Shown here: positions 24,707 through 33,926 of the stretch, piece by piece
Layout: each line of letters begins with the position of its first letter
How positions within the stretch are numbered: the stretch's first letter is position 1
Assembly: GCA_034440515.1 (NCBI GenBank)
Contig: JAWXCF010000111.1
Location: 1 to 47,810, forward strand
Origin: JAWXCF01 sp034440515
GTDB taxonomy: Bacteria > Bacteroidota > Bacteroidia > CAILMK01
DNA length: 47,810 bases
Direction: 5' to 3'
The notes under the pieces: generated by a model
What the model was told of the DNA's origin: nothing
Database searches by the model: none
The model's input: the letters and a program-made list of their open reading frames with translations, nothing else
Position numbers and translations under genes: made by a program

Positions 24707-27700
24707 TTACAGTATCATTAGTTTCGATGTGTAGCTGGTTACTTGTCCAGCTGCGTTTCTTACAATTAACTTATACAAATATAAACCAGTTGCTACTTTC
24801 CCGTTGCTATTTGTGCTTCCATCCCATTTGAATGATAGGTTTTTTGTGCCAGCATTGTTAAATTTCTGACTAATTTGTTTCACTACAACTCCTTGTGTAC
24901 TGATTATTTCTAAATCCACAAATAAATCAGTATTAGGCTGGTTGTGTTCAAAAGAAAATGTAGTCTGGTCACTAAACGGATTAGGGAAATTAATTATTTT
25001 ATCTATGCGAATATTTTCTGACCTAGCTACTACAAAGTCAAGATTAGCCTCTGAACTATTATTAGCTACATCCCAAACTCTAAGCTTTAAACTGTGTTGT
25101 CCATTGGTCAAATTGTTAAACGGATAGTTTATTTTTCCACGTTGATAATTATCTAAGTCTGCTTGATAAAAGTCATTAACATTTATTTCTAAATTACCAT
25201 CTAGGTAAGCAATCATATCGTGCCCTATACTGGTACCCAAATAGTTCAATCCCGATTGATCATAAACTTTAGCTAACATAGTAGGATTCTCGTTTGTTAA
25301 TCCCATATTTCTAAAGTTTGTGTCATTCATATATAGGGCGATAATTGGTCCTTTATCATCTGGTATTGCAGATTTATTTGCCCCACCTATTTGAATTGTA
25401 TCGTTGTAACCTGCAGCATCTAGTGTATTATCGCCCATTTTATAGGCGTATAAATTGGCTTTGCCCGTTCCTATTTGGAAATTTATATCTAACGGTGCTA
25501 CAAAGTTTATATCAAACTTGCCAGCCTTTACAGTTGCGCTACCCTTATAAACTACATTATCCTGAGTTTCAAAGGTTATAGGGTAGTTGTCAGGGTCATT
25601 GGCTAGTGTTCTACGTATTTGAACTTTGTCATAAAACTCTAAATATACTACACCATCAAAATCTGATATTATGGCACCATTGCGCCTTACTTCACCTGAT
25701 ATTTTTACTTTGCTTAATGCATTGATGGTGTCAATTGTTAAACTGCCTCCATCTGCATCTATTTCTGTTATTACGACTTCCTCTTGGGGTAGTGCCAACC
25801 TTAATGCTGGGTCGCCTAACAGACTGAAATTTCTACAATTATCATCAGCAGTTAAGTTTTTTGCTTGCCTTACCACATCACCTAGACGCTTACCTTTTCC
25901 ATTCACATCTCTATCGAATATATTATTGTAATACAAATTTTGTAGTAAGTAAAAATTGCTGCTGCTAAATACTACTCTAGTGGTAGTTAACATAGCAATA
26001 GCACCACCATTTGGGTTTAATAAGCATAATTCACCAGCACTGGTATAGGCGGGGTCGTCATATCTGCTAAACTCACAAGTAGCAGTTACTATTACAGGAA
26101 GATTATTCATATTCTTCCAACTATTTATTTGCGGAATTTCTAAAATTCTCTCGTGTGCCAATCCTGCCTCTCTACCGTGACCAATATAATTTAATATTAA
26201 TGTACCCCTGGTTACTGATTGATCTATAATAGTATTAACATCGGGATATCTATTACCACTAGCTACAGATACTTGCTTGTATGCGTCTAAGAATACTTTA
26301 CTACCGTTAAAGTATGGGTAATCTTTTTCACTCTCGTTACACAATGTGTTGCTTTGTTGCATATAATCATTGCCATCCTCATCATCGCCTACCCAAGTAA
26401 TTTTATTTCTCCAGGCACCACGCGAACTAGGTTTATAGTAAGCAATCACTTTATCTACCATAACATCAGCTTGCTGTTCTGTATTTACTGGAAATCGACC
26501 AATGCCTAATGATATAAATTCACCATTTGTGACAGAATATATTTTACTAGACCAATTTCCTTTTCCACTTTCAAAAGAGCCATAAAAATCATCGCTACAA
26601 AAACTACCTATTGGATCTATTGATTGTGTGGTTTGATATGTAGGAACATAATTGGTGTTGTTAGCTTGTTTATTTTTCAAGTCATAACTGCCATCGCCGA
26701 ATAGAAGCAAATATTTAGTTTGTTTTAGGCTTGGGTCAGCAATACCTCTCTCATATTGCATTTTCATAAACAATCTAAATGCCATAGGGTCCGGAGAGCC
26801 GCTGCTAAACTCGTTGTAAATCTGTTGGGGCGTAACTACTGAGGTGGTAAAACCATCATTTTCTAAGTGAAATTTAGCCAATCTTTCAGATGCTTTTATA
26901 AACTTCGGATGACTAATTATTACCATATCAGTGGGCAGTAGCCCGTGTAGATTTTGGTTGTTAATAGTACCGAAATCAATTGGAGCCATAAAATCATTGC
27001 CACTGTACATTATGTATTTTCTTATATCATTGGCTGAGGCACTGTATCTTGCAGTATTTCCGTTAACATCGAATTCTTGAAGGCTCGCATTATGAAAATC
27101 TGTAATGTCCCATATTTCTAAGTTATTTCCAGTCTTGCTAATATCTACAGTGTACTCATTTGTTTTACCAATACTTTTACTTCTAGTGTTCAAGTAAATT
27201 ATCTGCCCTTGTTGCGAGGCTAATTTACTATGATTTGTTAATTCTATATAGTCTAGCCAACCTGTAGAAATAGAAGTTGTCTTATTATAAACCAGTTTTA
27301 CTCTAGTTTCCGAGCCAAAATACGTCATTTGCCCTGATACATTAATTACATCAGCGTAGGGACTTTCTTGATCTTGTATTCTAACTTGATCTAAGGTAAT
27401 TTTTTTTGAAAAATTCCCGTTTATATAAATGTCTAAAGAAGTACTTACATCTGACCGGGCTGCGAATACCATTTTATACAAACCGATATCACCACTTTTA
27501 GCACCAGGCGTATTTATAATAAATTCTCTTTCTACCTGTGTAGTTCCGTTTAACGAGCGAAACTCCTCACCAAATAATTGTTTGCCGCTAAGTAATTCTT
27601 TAGAAATATCTGTTATGTTGTCCACCTCGTGTATGGCAGCATCATCGTACCAATTTACGGTATTGGTACCTAAAGGCCCAGCTGGAATTGATTGAATTCT

Positions 27701-28573
27701 TTTACCAGAGTTATCAGCACGAGTCAAAAAGTAATAGGCTGTGTCGCAATAATATTGTGGTTTGTGTATCCTTATGGAATCGTCATCTACCCAAAGTGTT
27801 GGACCAGCGGCATAGAAAAGCACATAGTCGTCGCCGTCCCATACTCCGTTATTATCTACTACTTTTATAGCATTCTCTACTAAATCATCGTCAAGCAAAG
27901 CGCCATTTAATTCTGGTAATGAACCACCTGGTTTGCCATATACTTGAAAATTCTTTAAATCATTTGAATTGTTAACTAATCTAGATTTGGTTAAATAGCC
28001 GTAGTCAAGTTTAACAATTCCAGATTTAGTTACCCCAACTTTATTCCATTTACCTGAACTCAGCACACTGTTAGAAGTTGCGTTTTTTGCACGAGCACTA
28101 TTAGAAGTTTTTACAGTAAAAAGTTCTTTTGAGATATTTAAGTCAAATGATTCCACTTTATAAATTTCTCCAGTTTCAGTTTTAAAGAATGGATCCATAT
28201 ATATAGAAACTTGGTCTTTATTTATTCTGCCTATTTCAATTGTTGGAGTATTTCTATGTACGCTGATATGCCTTAACACAATTGTGTCAGTAACTAAACT
28301 TGATTTCTTAACAGTTATTGAAGCGGTAGGAAAATAACTGTCTGGGCAAGCGATTATGTGCTGATATATTGACTTGTATGGATTAGTATTATTAAGGAAT
28401 GCCCCTCTAAAACTAATAAAGTTTTGATTTGGTTTGTTGTATTTAACTGGAATTTTAGTATTTTGCCAGTTAATGTTGACGTTTACTACTAGATTATTTG
28501 TTATCTGGGCTACTAAATCCAAACTAATAAAAGTAAGAAAGACAATAAAAATTAAACTAGAACGTTTCAGCAT
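24707..28573 (-). CDS. porU: T9SS sortase PorU (gingipain-type C25 peptidase family)
   Basis: PorU cleaves the C-terminal signal of T9SS cargo at the cell surface and attaches the cargo to anionic LPS or a related anchor. The 1288-residue product has a signal peptide (MLKRSSLIFIVFLTFISLDL), a long N-terminal beta region, then the C25 domain. Catalytic His799 lies in LNYIGHGREAGLAHE and Cys833 in VIVTATCEFSRYDDP (numbering from ATG 28573). The last 85 or so residues form a type A sorting domain beginning INFPNPFSDQTTFSFEHNQP and ending SYTSKLMIL, as known for PorU, which is itself exported by the system. ATG 28588 is an alternative start that adds five residues. It is the first gene of porU-porV-ispF and is divergent from sprF. 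Confidence 0.95.
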   Translation of the reverse strand: MLKRSSLIFIVFLTFISLDLVAQITNNLVVNVNINWQNTKIPVKYNKPNQNFISFRGAFLNNTNPYKSIYQHIIACPDSYFPTASITVKKSSLVTDTIVLRHISVHRNTPTIEIGRINKDQVSIYMDPFFKTETGEIYKVESFDLNISKELFTVKTSNSARAKNATSNSVLSSGKWNKVGVTKSGIVKLDYGYLTKSRLVNNSNDLKNFQVYGKPGGSLPELNGALLDDDLVENAIKVVDNNGVWDGDDYVLFYAAGPTLWVDDDSIRIHKPQYYCDTAYYFLTRADNSGKRIQSIPAGPLGTNTVNWYDDAAIHEVDNITDISKELLSGKQLFGEEFRSLNGTTQVEREFIINTPGAKSGDIGLYKMVFAARSDVSTSLDIYINGNFSKKITLDQVRIQDQESPYADVINVSGQMTYFGSETRVKLVYNKTTSISTGWLDYIELTNHSKLASQQGQIIYLNTRSKSIGKTNEYTVDISKTGNNLEIWDITDFHNASLQEFDVNGNTARYSASANDIRKYIMYSGNDFMAPIDFGTINNQNLHGLLPTDMVIISHPKFIKASERLAKFHLENDGFTTSVVTPQQIYNEFSSGSPDPMAFRLFMKMQYERGIADPSLKQTKYLLLFGDGSYDLKNKQANNTNYVPTYQTTQSIDPIGSFCSDDFYGSFESGKGNWSSKIYSVTNGEFISLGIGRFPVNTEQQADVMVDKVIAYYKPSSRGAWRNKITWVGDDEDGNDYMQQSNTLCNESEKDYPYFNGSKVFLDAYKQVSVASGNRYPDVNTIIDQSVTRGTLILNYIGHGREAGLAHERILEIPQINSWKNMNNLPVIVTATCEFSRYDDPAYTSAGELCLLNPNGGAIAMLTTTRVVFSSSNFYLLQNLYYNNIFDRDVNGKGKRLGDVVRQAKNLTADDNCRNFSLLGDPALRLALPQEEVVITEIDADGGSLTIDTINALSKVKISGEVRRNGAIISDFDGVVYLEFYDKVQIRRTLANDPDNYPITFETQDNVVYKGSATVKAGKFDINFVAPLDINFQIGTGKANLYAYKMGDNTLDAAGYNDTIQIGGANKSAIPDDKGPIIALYMNDTNFRNMGLTNENPTMLAKVYDQSGLNYLGTSIGHDMIAYLDGNLEINVNDFYQADLDNYQRGKINYPFNNLTNGQHSLKLRVWDVANNSSEANLDFVVARSENIRIDKIINFPNPFSDQTTFSFEHNQPNTDLFVDLEIISTQGVVVKQISQKFNNAGTKNLSFKWDGSTNSNGKVATGLYLYKLIVRNAAGQVTSYTSKLMIL

Positions 28574-28617
28574 AGTAAGCGTCGGCATATTAATTAAGAC
28601 AGTAAAAATATAGAAAA

Positions 28618-28627
28618 CGTTGCAACG
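28618..28627. other. Perfect 10-bp palindrome between porU and sprF
   Basis: CGTTGCAACG is self-complementary and lies about 45 bases upstream of porU and 86 bases upstream of sprF. It sits in a shared divergent control region, so an operator role is plausible but unproven. Confidence 0.3.
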
Positions 28628-28650
28628 CTAACAATATATTTACAGTCTTG

Positions 28651-28682
28651 TTTGATAAAACGGAATTTTCTTACTAAAATTG
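28651..28682 (+). promoter_or_regulatory. Promoter of sprF-gldJ
   Basis: TTTG (28651-28654), a 20-base spacer and TAAAATTG (28675-28682, one mismatch to TAnnTTTG) give a start of transcription near 28695. This places TTG 28687 outside the message and supports ATG 28714. Confidence 0.4.
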
Positions 28683-28713
28683 TAACTTGATTAAAAAGAA
28701 TCACGCCACCCGG

Positions 28714-29721
28714 ATGAAGCGTCTATTAACTCTACTACTGCTACTAACAGTGACAGGCAATGAATTATATGCTCAGGACCCTGAGTTTAGTCAATTCTAT
28801 GCTAACCCACTTTATTTGAACCCTGCTATGGCCGGCACTGCTGCTGGACCTAGGTTCGCCATTAATTATCGTAACCAATGGCCAAGTTTGGCTAATAGTT
28901 TCGTAACTTATTCTGCCAGTTATGATGAGCATTTCGATGCCATCGGCGGTGGAGTAGGTGCGCAAGTTTGGCGTGACCAAGCTGGTGACGGAAAATTAAG
29001 CACTACATATATGAGTGCTTTCTATTCCTACCACTTAGATGTTAGCCCGAGAAACGCTAATCGTGATTTCTTCGTATTAAAATTTGGTTTACAAGCTTCT
29101 GCTTTCCAACGTTCAATCGATTTCTCTAAATTAACATTTGGCGATCAAATTAACCCGAGGTTAGGGTTTGTAAATCCAACAAATGAAAAACTACCAAGCA
29201 ATGGTACTTTCAACACCAACTTGACTCCAGATGTGAGCACAGGTATAATGGGTTTCACTAAAAAGTATTATGGTGGTATTGCCATTCATCACTTAATAGA
29301 GCCTACTCAGTCTTTCTTTGGTAACCCAAACAGCAACTTGCCTCGTAAATTAACAGGGCACTTTGGTATGATGATTCCAATTGGAAGGAATAAACGAATG
29401 ACAGAAAACTTCATTTCACCAAATATCTTAATTCAATCTCAAGGTAAATTTACACAATTTAACTTAGGTGGATATTTTATCAAGAACTCTTATATGGGTG
29501 GTCTATGGTTCCGCCAAACTGCTAGTAATAGTGATGCCCTAATTATGATGATTGGAGTGAAAAAAGGTCCTCTACGTATTGGTTATAGCTATGACCTTAC
29601 TGTAAGTGGCGTGAGAAGTGCAGCAAGAGGTAGCCACGAGGTATCTCTTATTATCGAAGCTCAGAAATACAACAAGAAAAACAAAAGAAAGTGGAAGGAC
29701 TTGAAATGTCCAAGTATGTAA
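28714..29721 (+). CDS. PorP/SprF family T9SS outer-membrane protein
   Basis: This 335-residue beta-barrel protein of the PorP/SprF family works with the T9SS, and SprF-type members help export particular cargo such as SprB adhesin. After a signal peptide (MKRLLTLLLLLTVTGNELYAQ) comes the family start DPEFSQFYANPLYLNPAMAG. Alternating strand patterns continue to a GPLRIGYSYDLTVSG segment near the C-terminus and a basic tail (KYNKKNKRKWKDL). It lies 90 bases upstream of gldJ on the same strand and is divergent from porU, so this is a second sprF-like gene in addition to the one before gldK. Confidence 0.92.
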   Translation: MKRLLTLLLLLTVTGNELYAQDPEFSQFYANPLYLNPAMAGTAAGPRFAINYRNQWPSLANSFVTYSASYDEHFDAIGGGVGAQVWRDQAGDGKLSTTYMSAFYSYHLDVSPRNANRDFFVLKFGLQASAFQRSIDFSKLTFGDQINPRLGFVNPTNEKLPSNGTFNTNLTPDVSTGIMGFTKKYYGGIAIHHLIEPTQSFFGNPNSNLPRKLTGHFGMMIPIGRNKRMTENFISPNILIQSQGKFTQFNLGGYFIKNSYMGGLWFRQTASNSDALIMMIGVKKGPLRIGYSYDLTVSGVRSAARGSHEVSLIIEAQKYNKKNKRKWKDLKCPSM

Positions 29722-29738
29722 TAGTTGCCAAAACTATT
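29720..29738 (+). other. Hairpin overlapping the sprF stop codon
   Basis: AATAGTT and AACTATT form a 7-bp stem with a GCCAA loop that includes part of the TAA stop of sprF. No T tract follows. It could reduce readthrough or stabilise the upstream message end before gldJ. Confidence 0.25.
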
Positions 29739-29810
29739 TATTACCCATTATATACTATCAAGTAAAAAGTACAGTTTATATACTAACTACACGAAGCGCA
29801 ACACTATAAA

Positions 29811-31244
29811 ATGATTAACAGAAAACTACTTTTTGTAACCGCTTTAGGTCTAATGACCGCATTTAGCGCCTGCAGCAAGAAAGAAAAATCGTCAACTACA
29901 GGCTGGCACTACAACGATAAGAAGTGGGGCGGCTTTGAGTTACACAAAACCCCAAAACAAGAAACAGGTCCTAACTTAGTTTACATTCCTGGCGGTTCAT
30001 TTACCGCTGGTATGATGGAACAAGATATGTTCTATGAGGGGGATGCAATTCCTAGAAAATTTACAATTTCTGACTTCTATATGGATATGACAGAGGTTGC
30101 TAATAAAGACTACTTAGAGTACTTATTCTGGTTGAGAAGGGTATTTGCAGATATGCCTCAAGTAGAAGAGCAAGCTAAGCCAGATACTTTGGTATGGAGA
30201 AGCAGACTAGCATATAACGAACCGTATGTACGTTATTATTTCCGTCACCCATCTTATCAAGATTATCCAGTAGTAGGTGTTACTTGGTTACAGGCTACAG
30301 AATACTGTAAATGGAGAACCGATAGGGTAAATGAAGGTATTATGATTGAAAAAGGATTTATCAATCCCAATCCTGACCAAGCTGGTAACGAGAACTTCAA
30401 TACAGAAGCGTATTTACTAGGTCAATATCAACCATTAGTTAAGAAACAGAAAAAAGACATTCAAACTGGTGGTGTACGTAACATTAGAATTGAAGATGGT
30501 ATCTTGTTACCAGACTACAGACTACCATTCGAATCTGAGTGGGAATATGCTGCCCTTGCTACACAAGGTAATGCGAAGTTTGAAAATGAAAACGAAAGAA
30601 GAATGTACCCTTGGGATGGTTTAGGCGTGCGCAGAACTGAAGGCAAATACGTAGGTAAAATGAGAACCAATTTTAAAAGAGGTAGAGGTGACCAAGAGGG
30701 AATAAGTGAGTTACCAAATGATGCTGCATACATTACTGCTCCTGTAATAAGTTACTGGCCAAATGATTTCGGTCTTTACAATATGGGTGGTAACGTAAGT
30801 GAGTGGGTACAAGACGTATATCGTCCACTAAGTTGGGAAGATGTTGATGACTTTAACCCATTCCGTGGTAACGAATTCACTAAAATTTTGAAAAACGACG
30901 ACGGTACAGTTGCAGACAAAGACTCATTAGGTAGAATTAAATATGTACCAGTTACTGATGAGGAAAATGCTAATCGTAGAAACTACAAAAAAGCAGATAA
31001 CCGTGGTTATGCTGATGAAATGAGCTATAACAATGGTAGCCAAATGTATGACTATGGTAATGCTACTCTAGTAAATGACAATACTCGTGTATTTAAGGGT
31101 GGTAGCTGGAATGACCGTGCATTTTTTAACTCACCAGGTGTAAGAAGATACCTAGATGAAACTCAAGGTTTATCTACTCTCGGGTTTAGATGCGCAATGG
31201 TACGTGTAGGTGGCAAGAAATACGATCAAGACGAGAAAAAATAG
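29811..31244 (+). CDS. gldJ: Gliding/T9SS lipoprotein GldJ (SUMF1-like)
   Basis: GldJ is an outer-membrane lipoprotein needed for gliding and for stability of GldK. The 477-residue product has a lipobox (LMTAFSAC, Cys21) followed by the GldJ-type start TGWHYNDKKWGGFE. A formylglycine-generating-enzyme (SUMF1) fold then runs from about residue 58 (YIPGGSFTAGMMEQD) to the end (KGGSWNDRAFFNSPGVRRYL, TLGFRCAMV). The catalytic cysteines of true sulfatase activators are not present at the KGGSWND position, so it is a structural pseudoenzyme. It is probably cotranscribed with the upstream sprF and ends at a strong terminator. Confidence 0.92.
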   Translation: MINRKLLFVTALGLMTAFSACSKKEKSSTTGWHYNDKKWGGFELHKTPKQETGPNLVYIPGGSFTAGMMEQDMFYEGDAIPRKFTISDFYMDMTEVANKDYLEYLFWLRRVFADMPQVEEQAKPDTLVWRSRLAYNEPYVRYYFRHPSYQDYPVVGVTWLQATEYCKWRTDRVNEGIMIEKGFINPNPDQAGNENFNTEAYLLGQYQPLVKKQKKDIQTGGVRNIRIEDGILLPDYRLPFESEWEYAALATQGNAKFENENERRMYPWDGLGVRRTEGKYVGKMRTNFKRGRGDQEGISELPNDAAYITAPVISYWPNDFGLYNMGGNVSEWVQDVYRPLSWEDVDDFNPFRGNEFTKILKNDDGTVADKDSLGRIKYVPVTDEENANRRNYKKADNRGYADEMSYNNGSQMYDYGNATLVNDNTRVFKGGSWNDRAFFNSPGVRRYLDETQGLSTLGFRCAMVRVGGKKYDQDEKK

Positions 31245-31269
31245 AGCTTAAACAAGCTGATTTATATCA

Positions 31270-31305
31270 AAGCCGATATGTACTTAGGTATGTATCGGCT
31301 TTCTT
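31270..31305 (+). terminator. Intrinsic terminator after gldJ
   Basis: A 14-bp stem with two wobbles (arms 31270-31283 and 31288-31301) and a TTAG loop is followed by T-rich sequence. The ribE operon on the opposite strand ends 66 bases further on. Confidence 0.85.
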
Positions 31306-31370
31306 TATTTTAGTACTTATTATAAATCTGGAAATGAGTGGATGGGTATGATGCCCAAGTTTGTAATATT

Positions 31371-31958
31371 CTACTTTAGGCTCTGTTGTCTAAGTATGTA
31401 CTTGCCAATTATATCAAACTCTAGATTAACCATTTCTCCCATCTGTAGATATTGAAAAGTGGTGTGATGGTATGTATAGGGTATAATAGCCACATTGAAT
31501 AGAGAAGTACCACAATTAAAGGCTGTAAGGCTAACTCCATTCACGCAGATTGATCCTTTCTCTACTAATAATAGCGCGTATTGAGATGGGTAGTTAATGG
31601 TGTATAACCAGCTACCATCTTCATCTGTTACTGAATCTATACTACCAACCGTATCTACGTGCCCTTGTACAATGTGACCGTCCAGCCTGTCGTTCAACTT
31701 CATACATAGCTCAAGGTTTAGTTTATCATTGACTTTTAGTTTACCTAAATTGGTCTTTAGCAGGGTTTCAGCTATGGCTGTAACTGTATATGTAGTTTCT
31801 GTTAATGCAACTATAGTAAGGCATACACCATTATGTGCTACACTTTGATCAATTTTTAACTCTGGGGCAATTTCTGATTCAACTGTAATACTTAAATTAG
31901 TATCAGTTTCTGCCAGTTTTACTATTTTGCCGATAGTTTCTATTATTCCGCTAAACAT
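31371..31958 (-). CDS. ribE: Riboflavin synthase, alpha type
   Basis: This enzyme dismutates two 6,7-dimethyl-8-ribityllumazine molecules to riboflavin. The 195-residue product from ATG 31958 begins with the diagnostic MFSGIIETIG. It has two tandem lumazine-binding domains (about 1-95 and 96-190). Each repeats the pattern seen in SVAHNGVCLTI and SICVNGVSLTAF, with GHIVQGHVDTVG between. An upstream in-frame start (32003) would overlap the preceding gene's end and is rejected. It starts four bases after the cyclase gene stop, as the last gene of hemW-cyclase-ribE. Confidence 0.93.
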   Translation of the reverse strand: MFSGIIETIGKIVKLAETDTNLSITVESEIAPELKIDQSVAHNGVCLTIVALTETTYTVTAIAETLLKTNLGKLKVNDKLNLELCMKLNDRLDGHIVQGHVDTVGSIDSVTDEDGSWLYTINYPSQYALLLVEKGSICVNGVSLTAFNCGTSLFNVAIIPYTYHHTTFQYLQMGEMVNLEFDIIGKYILRQQSLK

Positions 31959-31962
31959 ATAT

Positions 31963-32703
31963 TTAAATTGGTAAGTAAATAATGGGGTTAGATGGAGAAG
32001 CATCGCTGTCTATATTCAACACTTGCATTTGCAGTAGGCACAGTCCACTTATGTTTTTATCAGCAATATAATTCATTTCAGTAATGGTTTTTTCGGTGAG
32101 CCAATTATCATTTTCTTTAAAAAAAGTGTGGTGACCTATCATTTCTTGATCATTTTCTGCATCAATGCTCGGCAGGTCTAGCAATAAATGTTTAATTCCC
32201 TTGCTATTTAAGAACTCAATCAACTCAAGCGATAAGTAGGGTGGCTGGGTGTTAGAATATTGGGCATTTCGCTTATCTACATAGTCATTGGTACTGATTA
32301 TAATAGCAGAGATATTCAGTTTTAAAGCATCGTCAGTCCAGTTTAGGTCACTTACTTTCAGGGCATAATTAGTTGTGTCTTCTGGTAATTGAATTTGTAC
32401 TAAATAAGCAAGTAACATATATTGTGTCATACTGTCCTTCAACGTATGGTGTTGCAGACTTATGTGCCCGCAGCACTCTGTATGTGTGCCATTACCGTGC
32501 GGGCTGATAAAGAGGTTGTCAACATTACAATTTGAACCTAATGCTACACTACCAGTCCATCTGCCAACTATTACAGGGCTGATATGGGTAGGGGGTAGGT
32601 TAAAGCACTCACGATTAGAATTCTCTACGGGCAGGCCCATTAGTATAGCTTGCTCTGTGTCAAACACTAGAGTATTGTGATTATGAGGAATAGATATTTT
32701 CAT
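31963..32703 (-). CDS. Cyclase family protein (kynurenine formamidase-like)
   Basis: This 246-residue protein belongs to the metal-dependent cyclase family, which includes bacterial kynurenine formamidase. The signature is SPHGNGTHTECCGHI (67-81). It departs from the classical HxGTHxDxPxH in having His69 one residue early, Glu76 for Asp and Cys78 for Pro; I recall this as a regular variant in Bacteroidota. Other supports are the LDLPSID and HHTFF stretches. The substrate is unknown, and no kynurenine genes are nearby. It sits six bases after hemW and four before ribE. Confidence 0.8.
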   Translation of the reverse strand: MKISIPHNHNTLVFDTEQAILMGLPVENSNRECFNLPPTHISPVIVGRWTGSVALGSNCNVDNLFISPHGNGTHTECCGHISLQHHTLKDSMTQYMLLAYLVQIQLPEDTTNYALKVSDLNWTDDALKLNISAIIISTNDYVDKRNAQYSNTQPPYLSLELIEFLNSKGIKHLLLDLPSIDAENDQEMIGHHTFFKENDNWLTEKTITEMNYIADKNISGLCLLQMQVLNIDSDASPSNPIIYLPI

Positions 32704-32709
32704 AAAATA

Positions 32710-33837
32710 TTAAACTATAAATAATTGTGCGGCTATGCCATCACTTTGAAACCTATATTTTTGTGAAATGTAATAATGTCCATTTTGCATTTCAAGTTTA
32801 CCTATATGTAGTAAACCCTGAAACTCGGACATTGTGCTGAATACTTGTTCGCCATACTTTTCATTTAAGTATTCTAAGCTAATTCCCTTTATAGTTCTTA
32901 ATGCGGTCATTATGTACTCATTATACTTGTCTGTACTACTTAATTGTTCTGTAGTATTGGGTAGGTTTCCACTTGAAATAATCTTAATATATTGGGCATT
33001 ATTACTAATGTTCCAAGCACGAGAGTTTCCATCAAAACTATGCGCCGATGGGCCTAACCCAATATAGTGTGTCTGTGCCCAATAGGCTGAATTATGTTTG
33101 CTTTCATAGGTAGGTATGGAATAATTACTTATTTCATAAGCTGAATAATTAGAATTCTCACAAAAATCTTGTATCAGATTAAAGTGTACAAAGGCTAAAT
33201 CGGGGTCAACTGCTGCAGTTTTTCCGGTGTTTATGTTTTTTTGCAACACTGTTTTTTCCTCAACAGTTAATGCATAAGCTGAAAAATGGGTCACACCTAA
33301 CTGTTTTATTTGCGCCAGATTTCTACTTATTATTTCTTCATTTTGGTTTGGTACTCCATATATCAGATCAATAGATACATTAGTTATTCCCAGCTCTATC
33401 GCCAACTTTACAGAATCTATGGCTTGGCTTGCATTGTGAATTCGCCCCATATAGTTTAGGTCAGAATCATTAAAAGACTGTACACCAATACTAAGTCTAT
33501 TTATGCCAAGCTGTTTCCATTGCTTAAGTTTTTTTGTGCTAATGTCATCTGGATTAGCCTCTATTGTAAACTCTTTTAATCCTGCTAAGTCAAAGTGATT
33601 ATGTAATGCTTCAAACAGATGCCTTAATTGATTATCTGTGAGTAAGCTTGGAGTACCTCCACCAATATAAATGGTGTCTATTTGTGTTTTAGGTAATAAA
33701 TAAGTCTGCCTCAGTTTTATTTCTGCGACTATGGCATTAACCAGCGCATCTACATTAGATAAATTGGTACTAAAGTGGAAGTTACAATAAATACAAGCCT
33801 TAGTGCAAAATGGAATGTGAATATATATGCCCGCCAT
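32710..33837 (-). CDS. hemW: Radical SAM heme chaperone HemW
   Basis: HemW (once annotated as oxygen-independent coproporphyrinogen oxidase) binds heme and delivers it to target proteins. The 375-residue product starts IYIHIPFCTKACIYCNF, with the 4Fe-4S cysteines Cys11, Cys15 and Cys18 in C-x3-C-x2-C. The TIYIGGGTPSLL SAM-binding motif, RLSIGVQSFNDSDL and the C-terminal HemW region follow. The extra Cys of genuine HemN (C-x3-C-x2-C-x-C) is replaced by Phe20, which supports HemW. It is the first gene of the three-gene minus-strand operon, with a -7 element 43 bases upstream. Confidence 0.9.
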   Translation of the reverse strand: MAGIYIHIPFCTKACIYCNFHFSTNLSNVDALVNAIVAEIKLRQTYLLPKTQIDTIYIGGGTPSLLTDNQLRHLFEALHNHFDLAGLKEFTIEANPDDISTKKLKQWKQLGINRLSIGVQSFNDSDLNYMGRIHNASQAIDSVKLAIELGITNVSIDLIYGVPNQNEEIISRNLAQIKQLGVTHFSAYALTVEEKTVLQKNINTGKTAAVDPDLAFVHFNLIQDFCENSNYSAYEISNYSIPTYESKHNSAYWAQTHYIGLGPSAHSFDGNSRAWNISNNAQYIKIISSGNLPNTTEQLSSTDKYNEYIMTALRTIKGISLEYLNEKYGEQVFSTMSEFQGLLHIGKLEMQNGHYYISQKYRFQSDGIAAQLFIV

Positions 33838-33880
33838 AAACTGAGTAAAGGTAGCCGTATAAATTTAAGCAATACCTTGC

Positions 33881-33888
33881 CAAAGTTA
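33881..33888 (-). promoter_or_regulatory. -7 promoter element for hemW-cyclase-ribE
   Basis: The minus strand reads TAACTTTG, an exact TAnnTTTG match. It lies back to back with the plus-strand element at 33910-33917, giving two divergent promoters within 40 bases. Confidence 0.45.
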
Positions 33889-33909
33889 AACAGGTTCGGT
33901 ATTTTAATA

Positions 33910-33917
33910 TAGTTTTG
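33910..33917 (+). promoter_or_regulatory. -7 promoter element for DUF4271-hemD
   Basis: TAGTTTTG ends nine bases before ATG 33927. The TTG within it (33915) could be mistaken for a start codon. Confidence 0.45.
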
Positions 33918-33926
33918 CTGTTTACG

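Noticed and set aside
24942..27883. Several plus-strand open frames of 60-88 codons inside porU
   Set aside because: They lie entirely antisense to the conserved sortase gene, with no start signals or recognisable protein features.
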